NCBI GenBank assembly: GCA_900323505.1
Contig: OOIN01000003.1
Coordinates: 1,054,001 to 1,118,000, forward strand
Direction of reading: 5' to 3'
Length of the DNA: 64,000 nucleotides
DNA from: Ustilago trichophora
Taxonomy: Eukaryota > Basidiomycota > Ustilaginomycetes > Ustilaginales > Ustilaginaceae
Part shown: piece by piece, positions 11,108-22,900 of the stretch
Layout: each line of letters begins with the position of its first letter
Numbering within the stretch: the first letter of the stretch is position 1
Notes under the pieces: generated by a model
Told to the model about the DNA's origin: nothing
The model's input: the letters and a program-made list of their open reading frames with translations, nothing else
The model's database searches: none
Made by a program: the position numbers and the translations under genes

Positions 11108-11882
11108 TTAGAGCCTTGCACGGTCGGGCACGGGAGCAGGGCTACCGGCACCGTAGTCTTGATCACGGGAGTTGTTGCCCTCACGCTGGTGTTCGATGGC
11201 TGTGACCTTGTCGTCGACGGGTGCGGAGGGAGCGGGTGTACCGTAGATCTTGGATCGCTCGTGCGAGATGAGGGTTGAAATCTTGAGCGCCTTGTCGAGG
11301 TCGCCTCGGATCTTGATCTGCGTTGGAGTATACAGGGAAGAGAAGCCGAAATGAGTATGGAGTCATGACTGCAAAGGTCGATGATGGAGAAGGCGGGAGG
11401 TTGGCACGAATACTTACCCTGCCTTCGTTGTAGAGTCGCTGAGCGTGAACTTTGCCTGTTGCGAGTTCGATCAAGTCGCGATCCCTGCACTCGATCACGA
11501 CATCTGCCTTACGCTTGCGACCGAGGACGGTTTTGGGTGGCTGACCTCGGCCGATGACGCCCTTGTTCTTCATGTCGGCATACCAGAGGGCAGGACGAAG
11601 AGCGCCTCCGGAAGTCGAGACTTTGCCATCGACGGGCTTGGTGCGAGGGTTGGAAGGGTCGATAGCGCTGGATGGCTGGATGACGAAGAGGTAGATGCTC
11701 TGAAGCGATCGAACGAGACGCTTGCGCGAAGGGAAGCCGGCAGGTGGATTGGCGAGCAGCTGTGCAGAGAGGGCAAAGACTCGGCTGGATTCGAAGCCTG
11801 GGCAGTCGAGATCCTCTTGGGCGTTGAGAGCCTGGCTGGCCTCAGCCTTCATTCGCTCGTTGGCTTTGTCAGAGGCAGACAT
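11108..11882 (-). CDS. SCP2 sterol-binding-domain protein
   Basis: Two exons on the minus strand, 11882-11418 and 11317-11108, encode 224 residues; the 100-nt intron has a gtaagt donor and cgcag acceptor in phase 0. The C-terminal half has the SCP2 pattern: KADVVIECRDRDLIELATGK, then a short helix, then across the splice junction YNEGR-IKIRGDLDKALKI, which matches the family's typical GK(L/I)xIxGdxxxAxKL ending. Family members bind sterols, acyl-CoAs or other lipids in a hydrophobic tunnel and are often peroxisomal. Here the C-terminus is not an obvious SKL-type PTS1 (it ends DRARL), so the compartment is open. The first 50 residues are a non-conserved leader, and the ATG sits behind a CCACCACC context. 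The gene lies upstream of the RdRP on the same strand and diverges from the membrane protein at 13037. The domain assignment is strong; the ligand is unknown. Confidence 0.85.
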
Positions 11883-12004
11883 GGTGGTGGTGGTGGACTA
11901 TGTTGAGAAAAGCAGAGACAGTACGTCGAGTCGAGCTGTACGACGGATGGAGGAGGTAGAGAAGCAAGTTGAAGCTGGTGAGATGGATGGACCAAGTCTT
12001 CTGA

Positions 12005-12020
12005 TGTACTGTACAGTACA
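12005..12020. repeat. Perfect GTAC palindrome
   Basis: tgtactgtacagtaca equals its own reverse complement over 16 nt. It is the leftmost member of the cluster in this promoter region, about 120 bp upstream of the SCP2-domain start. Confidence 0.85.
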
Positions 12021-12108
12021 ACAGTGCGTTACTGTGTTCCGAGTGCGGGGAAGGTTTAGTTATTTGGTGGACACGCTGTGCGCTCGCTGCTGCTAACTTT
12101 AGAGGCGA

Positions 12109-12137
12109 TACAGTACAGTACTGTACAGTACAGTACC
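12109..12137. repeat. Tandem GTAC palindrome array
   Basis: A 29-nt stretch alternating CAGTA and CTGTA around a central tactgtacagta core. It can form a long hairpin or tandem dyad sites. Confidence 0.85.
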
Positions 12138-12530
12138 AGAATCGGAGAGTGTCTGAATGCGCTTCTACAGTATGTACTGTAGCAAAGGTGGAGGCAGGCA
12201 AGGCTAGGCAGGCAGGCGTTTTTGGGGTCCGATTCTGTGATTTGTCGCTGCTGCAGAGCGTCGTCTTGCATGACTTCGGCTTGATGTGAGTGTGAAAAAC
12301 GAGTGTGAAACGATTTTTTTCATAGCAGTGTTACGCCGTGTTTACAGAACAGATCTGAAGTTTTTTTTTTCAAAAGAAAATTCAGGGTCCAAGCAAAGGT
12401 CGCGCGCAACTGAGCGGCTGCTTTGCAGCTTCAGGGTCCACTTCTGTACAGGGCTTTCCTGCGGCTGAGCTTAAGGTTGCACCGTGCACCCCTCTTTGAC
12501 CTTGGTCATGCGACGCAAGCCTGCTGTAAC

Positions 12531-12553
12531 TACAGTACTGTACAGTACTGTAC
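12531..12553. repeat. Tandem GTAC palindrome array
   Basis: A 23-nt stretch (tacagtactgtac repeated with overlap) of the same dyad family as the copies at 12005 and 12109, lying about 500 bp upstream of the membrane-protein start. Confidence 0.85.
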
Positions 12554-13036
12554 GCATCAAGTTGCGTGCTCTCATGGGCCCGTCTCGGCTACGATTGATA
12601 CGACGTGCCTGCTTGTGCTCCCCGCCTTTTGTCCAAACTGAAGCAGGCTGAGCTAACAGGTCTCGCGCGCTAATCGTGACGTCTGACCATACAGTACAGC
12701 ATCTCCACACCATCGGTTGCGCGCACGGTACTTTCGAATGGTGTCAGCCACCGCACAGGCCAGCGCAGCTGGTTTCTGCTTGTGCACCCTTTCGCGCATA
12801 CCTGTGCCAAAGACGCTCCCCTTATCTACTTGATACTGCGATCAGCTTGAACGCTTGCTATCTCTCCACCACCACCACCAGCCTATCCAGCTCTTCACCA
12901 ACGACTTCGAATTGTTATCCTCATCTCCACAACATCACTTGCACATACTATAACCTTTCCTATGTAGCTACAGCTTCATCAGATCGTCCCGAGTCCATTT
13001 CCTACCACCTTTGTTATCTCATCAAACCATCTCCAC

Positions 13037-15103
13037 ATGCTCTTGAGCTACTGCTACATATTCTCTCACTCTCCCTCGTCCACTATAGAGACCCAGCCAG
13101 CCTCCACACCTCTTCTTGACCCTCACACTCCATCTCCACCCACATCGTCTCCTGCAAGCAGCTCCGAGGTTGCCTTCTCGGTCCTCTCAACGCTCTCCGA
13201 TTGGTCGTCTTCAGTCACCTCTTCAATCAGGTCTACTGTACCTACATTTTTGCCATCGCTTTTCAGTACTGAGTCGTCCGGCGAGGGCAACGACACTGAT
13301 TCCTCACATCCGAGCACAAGCTTCAACCTGCTTCCATCTGCCTTGACCTCGTGGTTCGCTTCTCCCTCGTCGGATCCGCCGCAGACCACTCCAGTACCCG
13401 AGAAAGCTACCATCAGATCAACTCGATCTCTGCTCCGTGAGCAGCAACCCCAAGAGCCCTCAGTTCCAACTGCTGGACGCACTACATTCACATTTGTCCT
13501 CTTCGGAGCAGCCTCCAGCGCCGCAGTCTACTTTCTCGTGCGCAATCGACGAACCATGAACCGACTCAACTCGGCAAAGAGCCTGGCTTACTGCGATGCC
13601 CGAGCTTGGCGCCGCGTCGCTTTGGACTTTGCCAGGATCAATGCCTTAGCAGCCAGCCGCGTCCAGAATCTCGTTGCCGCATCCTTGCGTGATGGCTCAG
13701 CCGGTACCGAGATCGGCCGCCAGATCGAGCGTGAGCTTCAAGATGCATCTCGAGTGGTGGCACAGCGTCGCAACTGGATTCTCGAGCATGATCGAAAAGA
13801 CGCCGAAACAGGTCCCTCCTCGTCCACCCTGCGTGGCTTCGGACATGCTTGGGTAGACGCCTTTGACCCCGACCGCACCGGCTTCTTCTTTGGATCCCGC
13901 GGTGGTCGACGTGGGTCCGAGCTGGGACATTTTGGTCAGTGGAAGCCAACGCACGTCTCTCGCCATGATGACGTCTCTTCCATCCCAAGCGAAACGAATC
14001 CCAAGTCTACTTCGTCCTCAACCCCAGAGCGTAGTGCAAAGATCAAGTGGCAGAGGGTGGCAGGTCATGCAGCCGCCGCTGCTCCAACTACGGCGGAGGA
14101 CTCCGATGCGTCAAACGCCTCGGCTATTGTCGATCAGCAGGCTGAAGCTCGCGAAGAGTGGATCGGAGACGTAGAGAACGCCATTCGTGAGCGTGATCTC
14201 AACTCATCTCAGGCAACTGCGCGTGTTACTGACCAAGCTGCTGTTGATGCCTTCTCCGGCCACGAATCGGAGGAATATGTCGAGGCGATCACTGGCTTTG
14301 CGACTCGCAACGCTGAAGGACGAGAGAGCGTGGCCGACGAACAAGATCACCTGCTTCCCGTGTCGGACCTGCACATTGCCACGGGCGGAAATCTGCGAGA
14401 TGAAGTCGCATCGTCTAGGAATATCAAGCAGACCACCAAGATGAGTCCTACACAGGTCAACACGATTGTCTCCAGCACGCCCAAGTATTCGTACCCCATT
14501 TCGGACCGATTCCGAGACATGGAGGAACTGCTTCTCGCTGCGTACGACGACAACTTCGCCGGCTTCTCGAGTCCCTCGGCGCCCGACACGGTTTCGAAGC
14601 CTGTCGAGAGCGCCAAGGACGTCACAGCAAAGCCAAACAGCGCGCTCTTCGACAAGCTGCGTGCGAACAGGGCCAACATTGAGAAAGCAAAGTCCAGCTC
14701 TGCTGCTGAAGACATCGACTTTATGGCCGAGCTGATTTTCCGCGACGATTCGAGAGAAGCAACCCACTCAAGCGAGGCCCCTCAGGTGCACGTTGAGGCA
14801 CCAGCCGCCTCAAACACGAAAGAGCGGGACTTGTCTGAGCGGCTCGAACAGAAGGAAGCCGAGCTCGTGGGCTACAAGTACAAGATCGACGAGCTCTCGG
14901 AACGACTCGATACGATGCGCGAAATGTGCCACGACCTGACTGACGAGGCACAGCGACGCGAAAAGAGCCACAAGATCCAGATCGAACAGCTTGACCACAA
15001 GGTGGGCCTCTTCACCGTATGGGCCGAAGAGGTGCAGCGAAGGTTGGGTTTGGAGACGCCGCCTTTCTTTGCTTCTTTGCGAAAGCCTCTCAAGCGAGAC
15101 TAG
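13037..15103 (+). CDS. Orphan single-span membrane protein with C-terminal coiled coil
   Basis: A single frame of 688 residues that I do not recognise. Residues 1-148 are Ser/Thr/Pro-rich. One hydrophobic segment (FTFVLFGAASSAAVYFLVRN, about 151-170) is followed by basic residues RRTM, which suggests one membrane span with the C-terminal side cytosolic or stromal. Residues about 170-290 are helical with Ala/Arg-rich spacing (DARAWRRVALDFARINALAA) and a Gly/Phe patch, GFFFGSRGG. The middle is acidic and low-complexity. The last 80 residues or so form a heptad-like coiled coil (KERDLSERLEQKEAELVGYK onward). This could be an organelle-tethering or membrane-shaping protein, but that is a guess from architecture. 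The ATG at 13037 is the first in frame; the first 40 residues have weak codon bias, so an upstream exon or a later start is possible. It converges on the GRASP gene, 180 bp away. Confidence 0.75.
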   Translation: MLLSYCYIFSHSPSSTIETQPASTPLLDPHTPSPPTSSPASSSEVAFSVLSTLSDWSSSVTSSIRSTVPTFLPSLFSTESSGEGNDTDSSHPSTSFNLLPSALTSWFASPSSDPPQTTPVPEKATIRSTRSLLREQQPQEPSVPTAGRTTFTFVLFGAASSAAVYFLVRNRRTMNRLNSAKSLAYCDARAWRRVALDFARINALAASRVQNLVAASLRDGSAGTEIGRQIERELQDASRVVAQRRNWILEHDRKDAETGPSSSTLRGFGHAWVDAFDPDRTGFFFGSRGGRRGSELGHFGQWKPTHVSRHDDVSSIPSETNPKSTSSSTPERSAKIKWQRVAGHAAAAAPTTAEDSDASNASAIVDQQAEAREEWIGDVENAIRERDLNSSQATARVTDQAAVDAFSGHESEEYVEAITGFATRNAEGRESVADEQDHLLPVSDLHIATGGNLRDEVASSRNIKQTTKMSPTQVNTIVSSTPKYSYPISDRFRDMEELLLAAYDDNFAGFSSPSAPDTVSKPVESAKDVTAKPNSALFDKLRANRANIEKAKSSSAAEDIDFMAELIFRDDSREATHSSEAPQVHVEAPAASNTKERDLSERLEQKEAELVGYKYKIDELSERLDTMREMCHDLTDEAQRREKSHKIQIEQLDHKVGLFTVWAEEVQRRLGLETPPFFASLRKPLKRD

Positions 15104-15283
15104 CTGAAATGGCGGTCCTTACTAGCTTGTGTCTTACTCTTCTGTACCATATGAATTTGGTTCGACGTTTAGCAATCACATCTCTTTGACACAACTCGAC
15201 AGCTGTCTGACTGTGAGCAATCTGAATGAAGTTATCGGTTGCCATGCCTAGTGGTACATGCGTATGTCGAAACAGAACAACGA

Positions 15284-16330
15284 TCACGCCAAATTGCCAA
15301 CATCGTCTTCGTCCTCGTCATCATGGCGCATTGTGACGCTGACACCTGAAGTGTTTGCTTCATAGTCGTCGTCCTCTTCTTCGTCGTGACTGGTATGGTA
15401 GTCTCGATCGGTGTATCGTGTGGAATTGAGAGCCGTGTTGTTGGAAGGATTTGCGATTGGAGTGTTGAACTGGTCTTCTTGACCGAATCTTGAGTTGCCT
15501 ATTGGGGTGGCGAATGCCGATGGAGGGTCTCCGATTCGTGGAGTTTTCAATTGATCTTCTGGGATCTCTTGATCTTCTTCTTGGTGTGCTGAGAGCTCTG
15601 GTGGGATGTTTGGAAGATCCTGAGGTTTTGGAATGCGATGCAAGAGACCGTATCCGACACCGCAGCCGAGTAGACCTTCTCCGCCCCATTCTCGGTTGGG
15701 GACGATGATGACTTCTCTCGTATGATCGTAGTCGGAGTTGTAGACGTACAGCCGCAATGCGCGGTCCGTATGCGCCTCTACGAGCTCGTAAAAGTCGCCT
15801 TCTGCCTGCAACACTCCCCCAGGCCAGCCGATCACAAAGTCGCCAAAGGGTACCAGTCCAGCTGACTCGGCAGGCGATCCTTCGAGGATCTCCAAGATGT
15901 GCCAGACGTGAGAAAGTGCTTGTGATGGATTGCAGAGTCGTAGCGACAGTCCTAGCAAGGAGGGTTGTGATGTGGCTTCCGAGCTGGTACCGGTGATACT
16001 GCTCGTAGAGGGTTGAGACGACCACTGTCGAGATGGGACAAGTGAGACTTGACGCAGCTGCTGCCGCTTTGAATTCCATACATTGAGAATGACCTGTGTT
16101 CCTTCTCGCTCTTCTAGACTCTTCCATGCACCGAGACCTGTTGTGTCACCGCCATCGACGTCTTTGGATGGATCGAGTGCTACACCGTCAATGCCAACGC
16201 AAAAGTCGAAGAAGGGTTCGATACCAGCGAGGTGTGCGGGTGAGCCGGCTGCGACACGGACAACATGATAGCCTTGCCTGGGCGCTTCGTTCGAGTCGTC
16301 AACCCGGAGCCGTGATTCGGAAGCTCCCAT
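15284..16330 (-). CDS. grh1: GRASP55/65-family Golgi stacking and unconventional-secretion protein
   Basis: A single frame of 348 residues. It begins MGASES, a classic N-myristoylation signal (G2, S6), as in GRASP proteins. Two tandem PDZ-like GRASP domains follow: about 15-105 (YHVVRVAAGSPAHLAGIEPF, FFDFCVGIDG) and about 125-220 (HILEILEGSPAESAGLVPFG, DFVIGWPGG, LYVYNSDYDHTREVIIVP). The glycine-rich GLLGCGVGYGLLHRIP motif that ends the second domain is characteristic of the family. The tail (about 235-348) is polar and acidic, standing for the variable regulatory region. Known role: GRASPs tether Golgi or ER-exit membranes, and Grh1/GrpA homologues take part in COPII transport and unconventional protein secretion. 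Grh1 in yeast is N-acetylated; whether this protein is myristoylated is inferred from G2 only. It shares a 607-bp divergent promoter with TPR. Confidence 0.96.
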   Translation of the reverse strand: MGASESRLRVDDSNEAPRQGYHVVRVAAGSPAHLAGIEPFFDFCVGIDGVALDPSKDVDGGDTTGLGAWKSLEEREGTQVILNVWNSKRQQLRQVSLVPSRQWSSQPSTSSITGTSSEATSQPSLLGLSLRLCNPSQALSHVWHILEILEGSPAESAGLVPFGDFVIGWPGGVLQAEGDFYELVEAHTDRALRLYVYNSDYDHTREVIIVPNREWGGEGLLGCGVGYGLLHRIPKPQDLPNIPPELSAHQEEDQEIPEDQLKTPRIGDPPSAFATPIGNSRFGQEDQFNTPIANPSNNTALNSTRYTDRDYHTSHDEEEDDDYEANTSGVSVTMRHDDEDEDDVGNLA

Positions 16331-16937
16331 TCTTGCCTACTGCCTCGAGTGGTGTGCAAATTTGTGGTGTTGCACAAATTGTGATTCGAATGGACCGGGC
16401 TTCTGGCTGCCTGGCAGCTTTTTTAAGTGTTCTCCGGTGAGCGAGCCGGATTCACAGTGAGATGGATGGTTTGGTGATGAGGTGAGCCGTTGAAGCGTTG
16501 TCAAGGTGTCACAAGGCTCCTCGTTGTGCGCTGGACTGCTAATGCTGCAGGTGTTAGGTGGCTCGACCGTCCAACACCATTTTAAACCCACCTAACTTGT
16601 GCACTACGCTGCTGGCCTATTTTTCTCAGCTGTCACGTGAAGCAGAAGGCTTCAAGTCTGGAAATCGGCGAAATGGTCAAATGAGCGTGTCGCAGTCCAA
16701 CTCAACCATCCTTCCATCCGTGGCTTCCCAAGTTGCAACTCCACTTTCATCTACATCTCACCATCATCGTTGCTCCCTGCACCACGTTCCTTACACTCAT
16801 ACGTCAACAAACGCCGCTTTTACAGCGTCATCTCGATCCACCCTTACTGGTTGCATGGCGACGCTCTTTTCGTATTGAACTACCATCCGCGCAACGGGGT
16901 GAGAGCTGGCTAGCCGACACACGGCTCCACGCCGGCC
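16331..16937. promoter_or_regulatory. Shared divergent promoter of GRASP and TPR genes
   Basis: 607 bp between two divergent start codons. The TPR side is pyrimidine- and CATC-rich, typical of 5' leaders here. No RNA gene or repeat is visible. Confidence 0.6.
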
Positions 16938-19900
16938 ATGGCCGACTCCAATCCCGTACCTGACGCTCAGGACATTCAGAGACGCATCCTCGCCGCAGCA
17001 GATGCCGCAGAGGCACGCACCGCCGTCGAGCAGACACCAACATCCACTTCTGCCAATGTCACCATGCAAGATTCGACTGCCACACCCACCATGAACCCCT
17101 CGGCTACCGAGTACCTGCCCAAGTCGACCGCACTTCAAATCCAGCTTCCGCCTCACTTGTCAACCGACCAGCTCGCTCTCGCTTTGACCACCTTGAGCGA
17201 GGCTCAACCTCGTCCTACCATCACTACTGAGCGCCTGCAGTCTCCTGATGCCGAGCTCGTGCTTCACCTCTACGACATTGCCCTCAAGTCTTTGAGCTGG
17301 AAGGAGCAGCTCTCGATGCTAGAGCAGGCCCGACAACAGGCAGAGGCATCGCTGGGCTCGACTCGAGAACGCAACCACGAGCTTGAGCAGGAGGTGGAGA
17401 AGGAAAGGACAACAGCACTCGAAGCTTCGCGCCTCAAAGACAGCTTGCAGACCGAGGTTATCAACCTCCAGAATCAGGTCGGCTCTTTGCAGACTTCTCT
17501 CGACAACGAGAAGCGAGAGAATGATGCCTCCAAGGATCGAAGCGCCGAGCTCGCAGCTGAACTTGCTGCCTCCCAGGCACAATCCGCTGCACTCAAAGCC
17601 GAGGTCGAAACCGAGCGACGTGCCAAGGAGCTTGTTTCCAGCGAGAAGGACAGACTCTCTGCCGAGCTCGTCGGTGTCAGTGCCCAACTGACCACCCTCA
17701 AGAGCTCCACCGAGAATGGCGTACGACAGGCCGCCGAGGTGCGAGGAAGGCTTGACCAGGCAGAACAGGAGAAGCGTGACATCCTGGCCAGCCTCCAACG
17801 CGAACGCGAAGAAAGCACCCGCAAGGCCGAGGAGATCGCCACCTTGCTCACTCGCAACCGCGATGCTCGTCAAGAAATCTCATGCCTTTCCACCGCTGTT
17901 CAAGAATCGCGCAGCCAGGAGAACATCGCCAAGTTCAAGTTGCAGGGTCTAGAGCAGGAGATCCAGCTCACCAAGAAGGATGCCGAATGGGCGCACGAGC
18001 AGCTGCTCAAGCTCAATGAGACCTCGGCCACCTTCCGTGCCGCCAAGCGCGCCGAACTGAGCCGCGTTCAGGCTGATCTCGACAACGCTCGTCAAGAGGC
18101 CACGGTAGCCCGTTCGAAGGTGGAATCCCTGCAGACTGCTTACAACGATGCCAGCACCAAGCTCAGTCAGACATCCGAAAAGGTCGCAGAACTCCAAAGC
18201 CGACTGGCATCGCAGGAAGACTCTTTCCGCACCGAGGTCAGCAGCCAGAGTCAGCTTGTCAAGTTGCTCGAGAGGCGAGCCGAGCACTCGACACAGCGCA
18301 TCGCCGAACTTGAAGAGCAGTGGGAGGAGGTGTTGGAGCAGTGCCGCTTACGAGAAGAGGCTGCTTGGGCCGAGACGCAGAAGGAGGTGCAGCTGCGCGA
18401 AGCACTCGAGAGGGAGAACCGAGAGCTCTCCGAAGCTCTCGACCGTCTTGCCGAGGGTGTCGGTATTGGCCAAGGTCAGCGAGAGAACGGCGATGGCTTC
18501 CTTGACCAGACGCTCGATGCCATGAGCGATGTCGGCGCCGACTTTGACGTCCGCAGCACGGCATCCACCCCTCGACGCATTGGTCTCATGGGCACAGCCT
18601 CGTCTTTCAACAACAGCTTCGGCATTTCACCAACTGCAGAGATCGCCAACCGAATCCGCAAGTCCGGAAAGAGCTTCAGTCAGATCTACATGGAGCTCGC
18701 CAAGACCCAAGAGGAGCTCCGCCGCGAGAGGCTCGAGACCAACCGACTCACTTCGGTTCTTGCCCAAGTCATGGACGAGCTGCAAGATCGAGCTCCTCAG
18801 CTCCAGGCGCAACGCGAAGAAACCGAGCGACTTGCTGCTGACCTTGACGAGATGGTGGCCCAGGTTGCCACCGCATCCCAGGAACGCGACACGGTGCAGA
18901 CCGAAGCGAAGCGACTCAAGCTCGATCTCGAGCGAATCACCCGCGAGAATGGATTCATGTCGCAGCAGCTGGCCGACTTTGGCCGTCAGGTGCGCGAGTT
19001 GACGAAAGAGATCATCTTGCGCGATGACCCCGACGCTGTCGCTCGCCTTGAGGATGATGGCACCTTCCTCGCTGAGCTCGATGCCATTGCCCCTCTTCCC
19101 GAGAGCTTGCCCGAATCCGACACGCAAGCTGTCATCACCAATGAGCTTGTGACCTTCCGATCGCTTACGGAGTTGTGCAGCCAGAACGCGCGATTGCTCC
19201 AGGTGACGCGACAGCTGGGTGCCAAGATGGAGGAGGAAGAGCGCAACTCCAAGGCGCGTCTCGCCGAAGACGAGGATGATGCTGTCAACGAAGCACGCGA
19301 CCTCATCGTGCGACTGGAGGACGAGGTCCGTCAGGAGCGCTACAAGGTTGAAGAGGTCAGCAAGGAGCGTGATCTCTTCCGTCAGCTTTGTGCCACCGGC
19401 GGACGCAGTGTCGAGACCAAAGCAGGCGAGGATGCAGCTGCCTCCAGCGCCGCGGCGCCCGTCGCTGGATCTGGTCTTCCGCTTGCTGAGTACGAAGCTC
19501 TGCGATCACGACACGAACGTCTCAAGACCGACACCGATGCTGAGATCGCCCGGTACCGCGAGGAACTTCGATCGCTTCAGGTCGAGATGAGCAAGACTAC
19601 GGTCACTTCAGCCCGCGAACAGGCCCTTCGCCAAGCCGCTGACGACAAGTACACCAACCTTCAAAGGACCTACGAGCTCACCAAGGCTGACCTGGATGAG
19701 CTTTCGAAGAGGGCATCCCGCCTGCAGGAGGGCCTAGCCCGCAAGGAGGTGGAAGCGCAGACTTTCGAGGAGCAACTCATTCAGACCCGATCCAGTTTGG
19801 AGCAGTTGCGTACACAAGTGTCGAGCCTGCAAGCCGAAAAGGACATCTGGAAGTCGTCCGAGTCCAAGCTGCTCGAGGAGAACCACGCCATGCAGGTCGA

Positions 19901-22900
19901 ACGCAACAACCTGCAGGAGCTCGTCCGCACCACACAGTCGATGCAGGCCGAGCTTGAGCAGCGCGGACGTGACGTCAAATCTCGTCTCGAACAAGACGTC
20001 AAGAGGCTCGACGAGATCAACGAGGACCTTCGTAGCCGTCTTGCTGCCGAGCAGGATCTGTACCGTCAGCTCAGCCTCCGTCGCGAGATCGAGACCAAGG
20101 ACTTGCAAAGTCGCATCAACCTTTCCAGCTCCGAGCTCAGCAATGCTCGAGAAGCGCTTGCCATTGCTCGCACCAGTGCAGACCACACGCAGCTTCGTGT
20201 GGAAGATTTGACGAGGCAGCTCGAGTCGACCAAGGAGAAGCTTGGCATCTACGAGCGTCGTGACCAGCTTGCACGTGATCCTGTCTCATTCCGCGCCCAA
20301 GCCGACGTTGAGCTTTCCAGGGAAGAGCAGCTTGAGATCGAGCTGGCAGACCTCAAGGCGGGACGAGCGGCGGCTCAGCTCGAGGTGCGCAAGAGCAAGC
20401 TCGAGGTCGAGAAGGCTACTGCCGCTGTTGCCGAGAAGGATGCTGCCTTGTCTGCTCTGACGCAAGAGCACGAGCAGCTCAAGAGTGCCACCTCTTCTGA
20501 GCTTGCGGCCAAGGTGGCAGAGATCGATGGTTTGCAGCAGCAGCTGACGAGCGCTTCGTCTCAGCTTTCTGCTGTCCAGACGCAGCTGCAGGAGTTGCAG
20601 ACACAGCTCAACACTGAGCGTTCTGCTTTCCAAGCCGAGAAGAGGTCGCTGGAGGACGCCATCACCGAGATTGGCTCTGTCGAGGAGCGAGCTCGTGCTG
20701 AACAGGAGGATGTCAAGGGTGAGATCCGCAAGCACGTCCAGGCTGCCAAGGAGGCTCAGCAGAAGCTCGACGAGATCACCAAGAACGTCGAAACACTCAC
20801 CACCGACCTTGCCGAGGCACGCGAGCAGCTCAACAAGGCTCGACAGGAGGCTGGCTCGCTGCGTAGCTCCAAAGACTTGGCTGAGGCCGAGTGGGGTCGC
20901 GAGAAGGCTAGCTGGGATGCTGTGCGCCAGGCACTGGAGCGCGAGAAGACTGACTTGCAGCGCAGGATCGATGACCTCACGACTCAGAATCAGATCCTCC
21001 ACACTCATTTGGAGACGATCAACGCGCAGGCCAACCAGATTCGTCAGGCTGCCGCAGCGCCCTTGCCCTCGGTGGACGTGGATATGGAAATCGAGCAAGC
21101 CAGCAGCGCCTTGCCGCAATCGAGCGAAGCGGCACCGGCTACTTCCGCAGATGCTACTGTTCCGGCCGCGGAAGCAGCGGCTGGAGGTGAGGCTGAGCCT
21201 GCAGCAGCAACAAGCGAAGCGCCTGCGGCACCTGCCGAGGGCGAAAGCGCCACCGCCGAGCCTTCTGCGACTGAAACATCGCTGCCCGTCGAAATCAAGA
21301 AGGAAGAGACAAGCACTGCGGGCACGGATCTGGCACACTCGCTCATGAAGCGTCGTGTCGAAGAGATGCACGAAGTCGTCAAATTCCTTCGCCGCGAGAA
21401 GGAAATTGTCGACTTGCAGATGGAGATCAACAAGCAAGAGACTTCGCGCCTCAAGCAGACTCTCGAGCACGTCAACAAGACTCTCGCCGATACTCGCTCC
21501 GAGCTCGACACGGAACGGACCAAGAACGCTTCTTCGGCCAGCAGCGTCACACAGCACACCGAGCTGCTTGAAAAGATCAACCAACTCAACGAGCTGCGTG
21601 AGAACCACAACACGCTGCAAGAGATTGCCAGCCGGGCTGACGCTCGCATCGCCCAGCTGGAAGCCGAGCTCAAGGCGGCCAATACCGAGCTCGAGCCTGT
21701 TCGAGAGCAGCTTCGCAATGCTCAGATCGACCTCGAGGCGTCCCAAGCCGAACTCAACGTGCTGCGCGAGGACAGCAAGCGATGGCAGACCCGCGCGCAG
21801 TCGCTCCTCCAGACGCACGGCATCAGCGAAGAGATGCAGAAGGTGGAGCAGCAGCGTGCCGAGTCTCAGCAAAAGATCGAGGAGTTCCAGACCAAGCTGC
21901 AGGAGAGCGAGAAGGCAACGGAAGCTGCCAAAGCTGAGGCTGCCACTTCAAAGTCGCACTTTGAGAAGCTAAGGGAGCAGGTACGAACCAGGATTGCGGC
22001 GGAGCGAAAGGCGGTTGCTGAGGCTCAGGAGAAGCTGACCGCACTGCAGAAGGAGAAGGACGAGGATGCTGCCAAGTACCAGGAGGCGATTGCCACTCAT
22101 GAGGCCAATCTTGCTCAGCTGACTTTGGAGAGGGATGCGCTCAAGCAACAGCTAGAGCAGGCACAGGCTACGGCTGCTGGAAGTGCTTCTGAGGTAGAAA
22201 GTGCTCCAGCTCCTGCTGCTGACACCGACGACTCTATGCCAGCCGCATCCTCGTCTGCCGATCAGCAAGCGGCCATCGAGGCAGCCGTCGCCGAAGCACA
22301 AAAGCAATTCGACGAGATCAAAGCGAAACTCGAAGCCGAAAAGGAGCAAGTGGCAGCAGCCCGCGACAAGCATCTCGCCAAGGGTCGCGAATTCCTCAAG
22401 AACCAGCGTGCTGCCGAAGCCGAGGTCAAGGAACGCGACGAGACCATTGCCCAGCTCAAGAGGGAGTTTGCCGAGAACAACGCTGAAGCGATCGAGAGGG
22501 CTGTTCAGGAGCGACTTGCAGGTGGAAACACTTTGGCTGGTGCTGATTCGGAGGTCGAGACTCTGCGTGCACGCGTTGCTGAGCTCGAGGCCAAGCTCGA
22601 AGCTGCCGAGACTAGGATTCGGGAGCTCGAGGCGCAGCTTGCTTCTGCTGAGACGGCCGATGTTGCAGCGCTCAAGGCTGAACATGCTGAGGAGCTGCGT
22701 CGACTGCAGGCATCTCTGGAAGCCAAGTATGCCACTTCCCCTCCGACTGCCGCTGTAGCTGCTGACGGTGACGTGGAATCGCAAGTCCAAGCACGCCTGA
22801 AAGCCCTCGAAGACGAACGCGAGACCGCCGTACAGGAAGCCATCTCAGCCGCCGTTTCGGCACGCGAAGCCGAACTCAAAGCCCAATACGACGAGAATGC

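Larger units (their letters stand above)
11883..13036. promoter_or_regulatory. Divergent intergenic region with clustered GTAC palindromes
   Basis: 1154 bp between the divergent SCP2 gene and the orphan membrane-protein gene. It holds at least five copies of a self-complementary motif built on CTGTACAG/GTACTGTAC: 12005-12020 (tgtactgtacagtaca, a perfect 16-nt palindrome), 12109-12137, 12165-12182 (near-palindrome), 12531-12553 and 12690-12699. The right part turns pyrimidine-rich, as expected of a 5' leader. The motif could be a transcription-factor site or a simple-sequence element; the sequence alone cannot decide. Confidence 0.55.

Noticed and set aside
20286..21872. 528-residue minus-strand frame inside the TPR gene
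   Set aside because: Antisense shadow of coiled-coil codons (Leu/Arg/Ser-rich translation), no recognisable domain.
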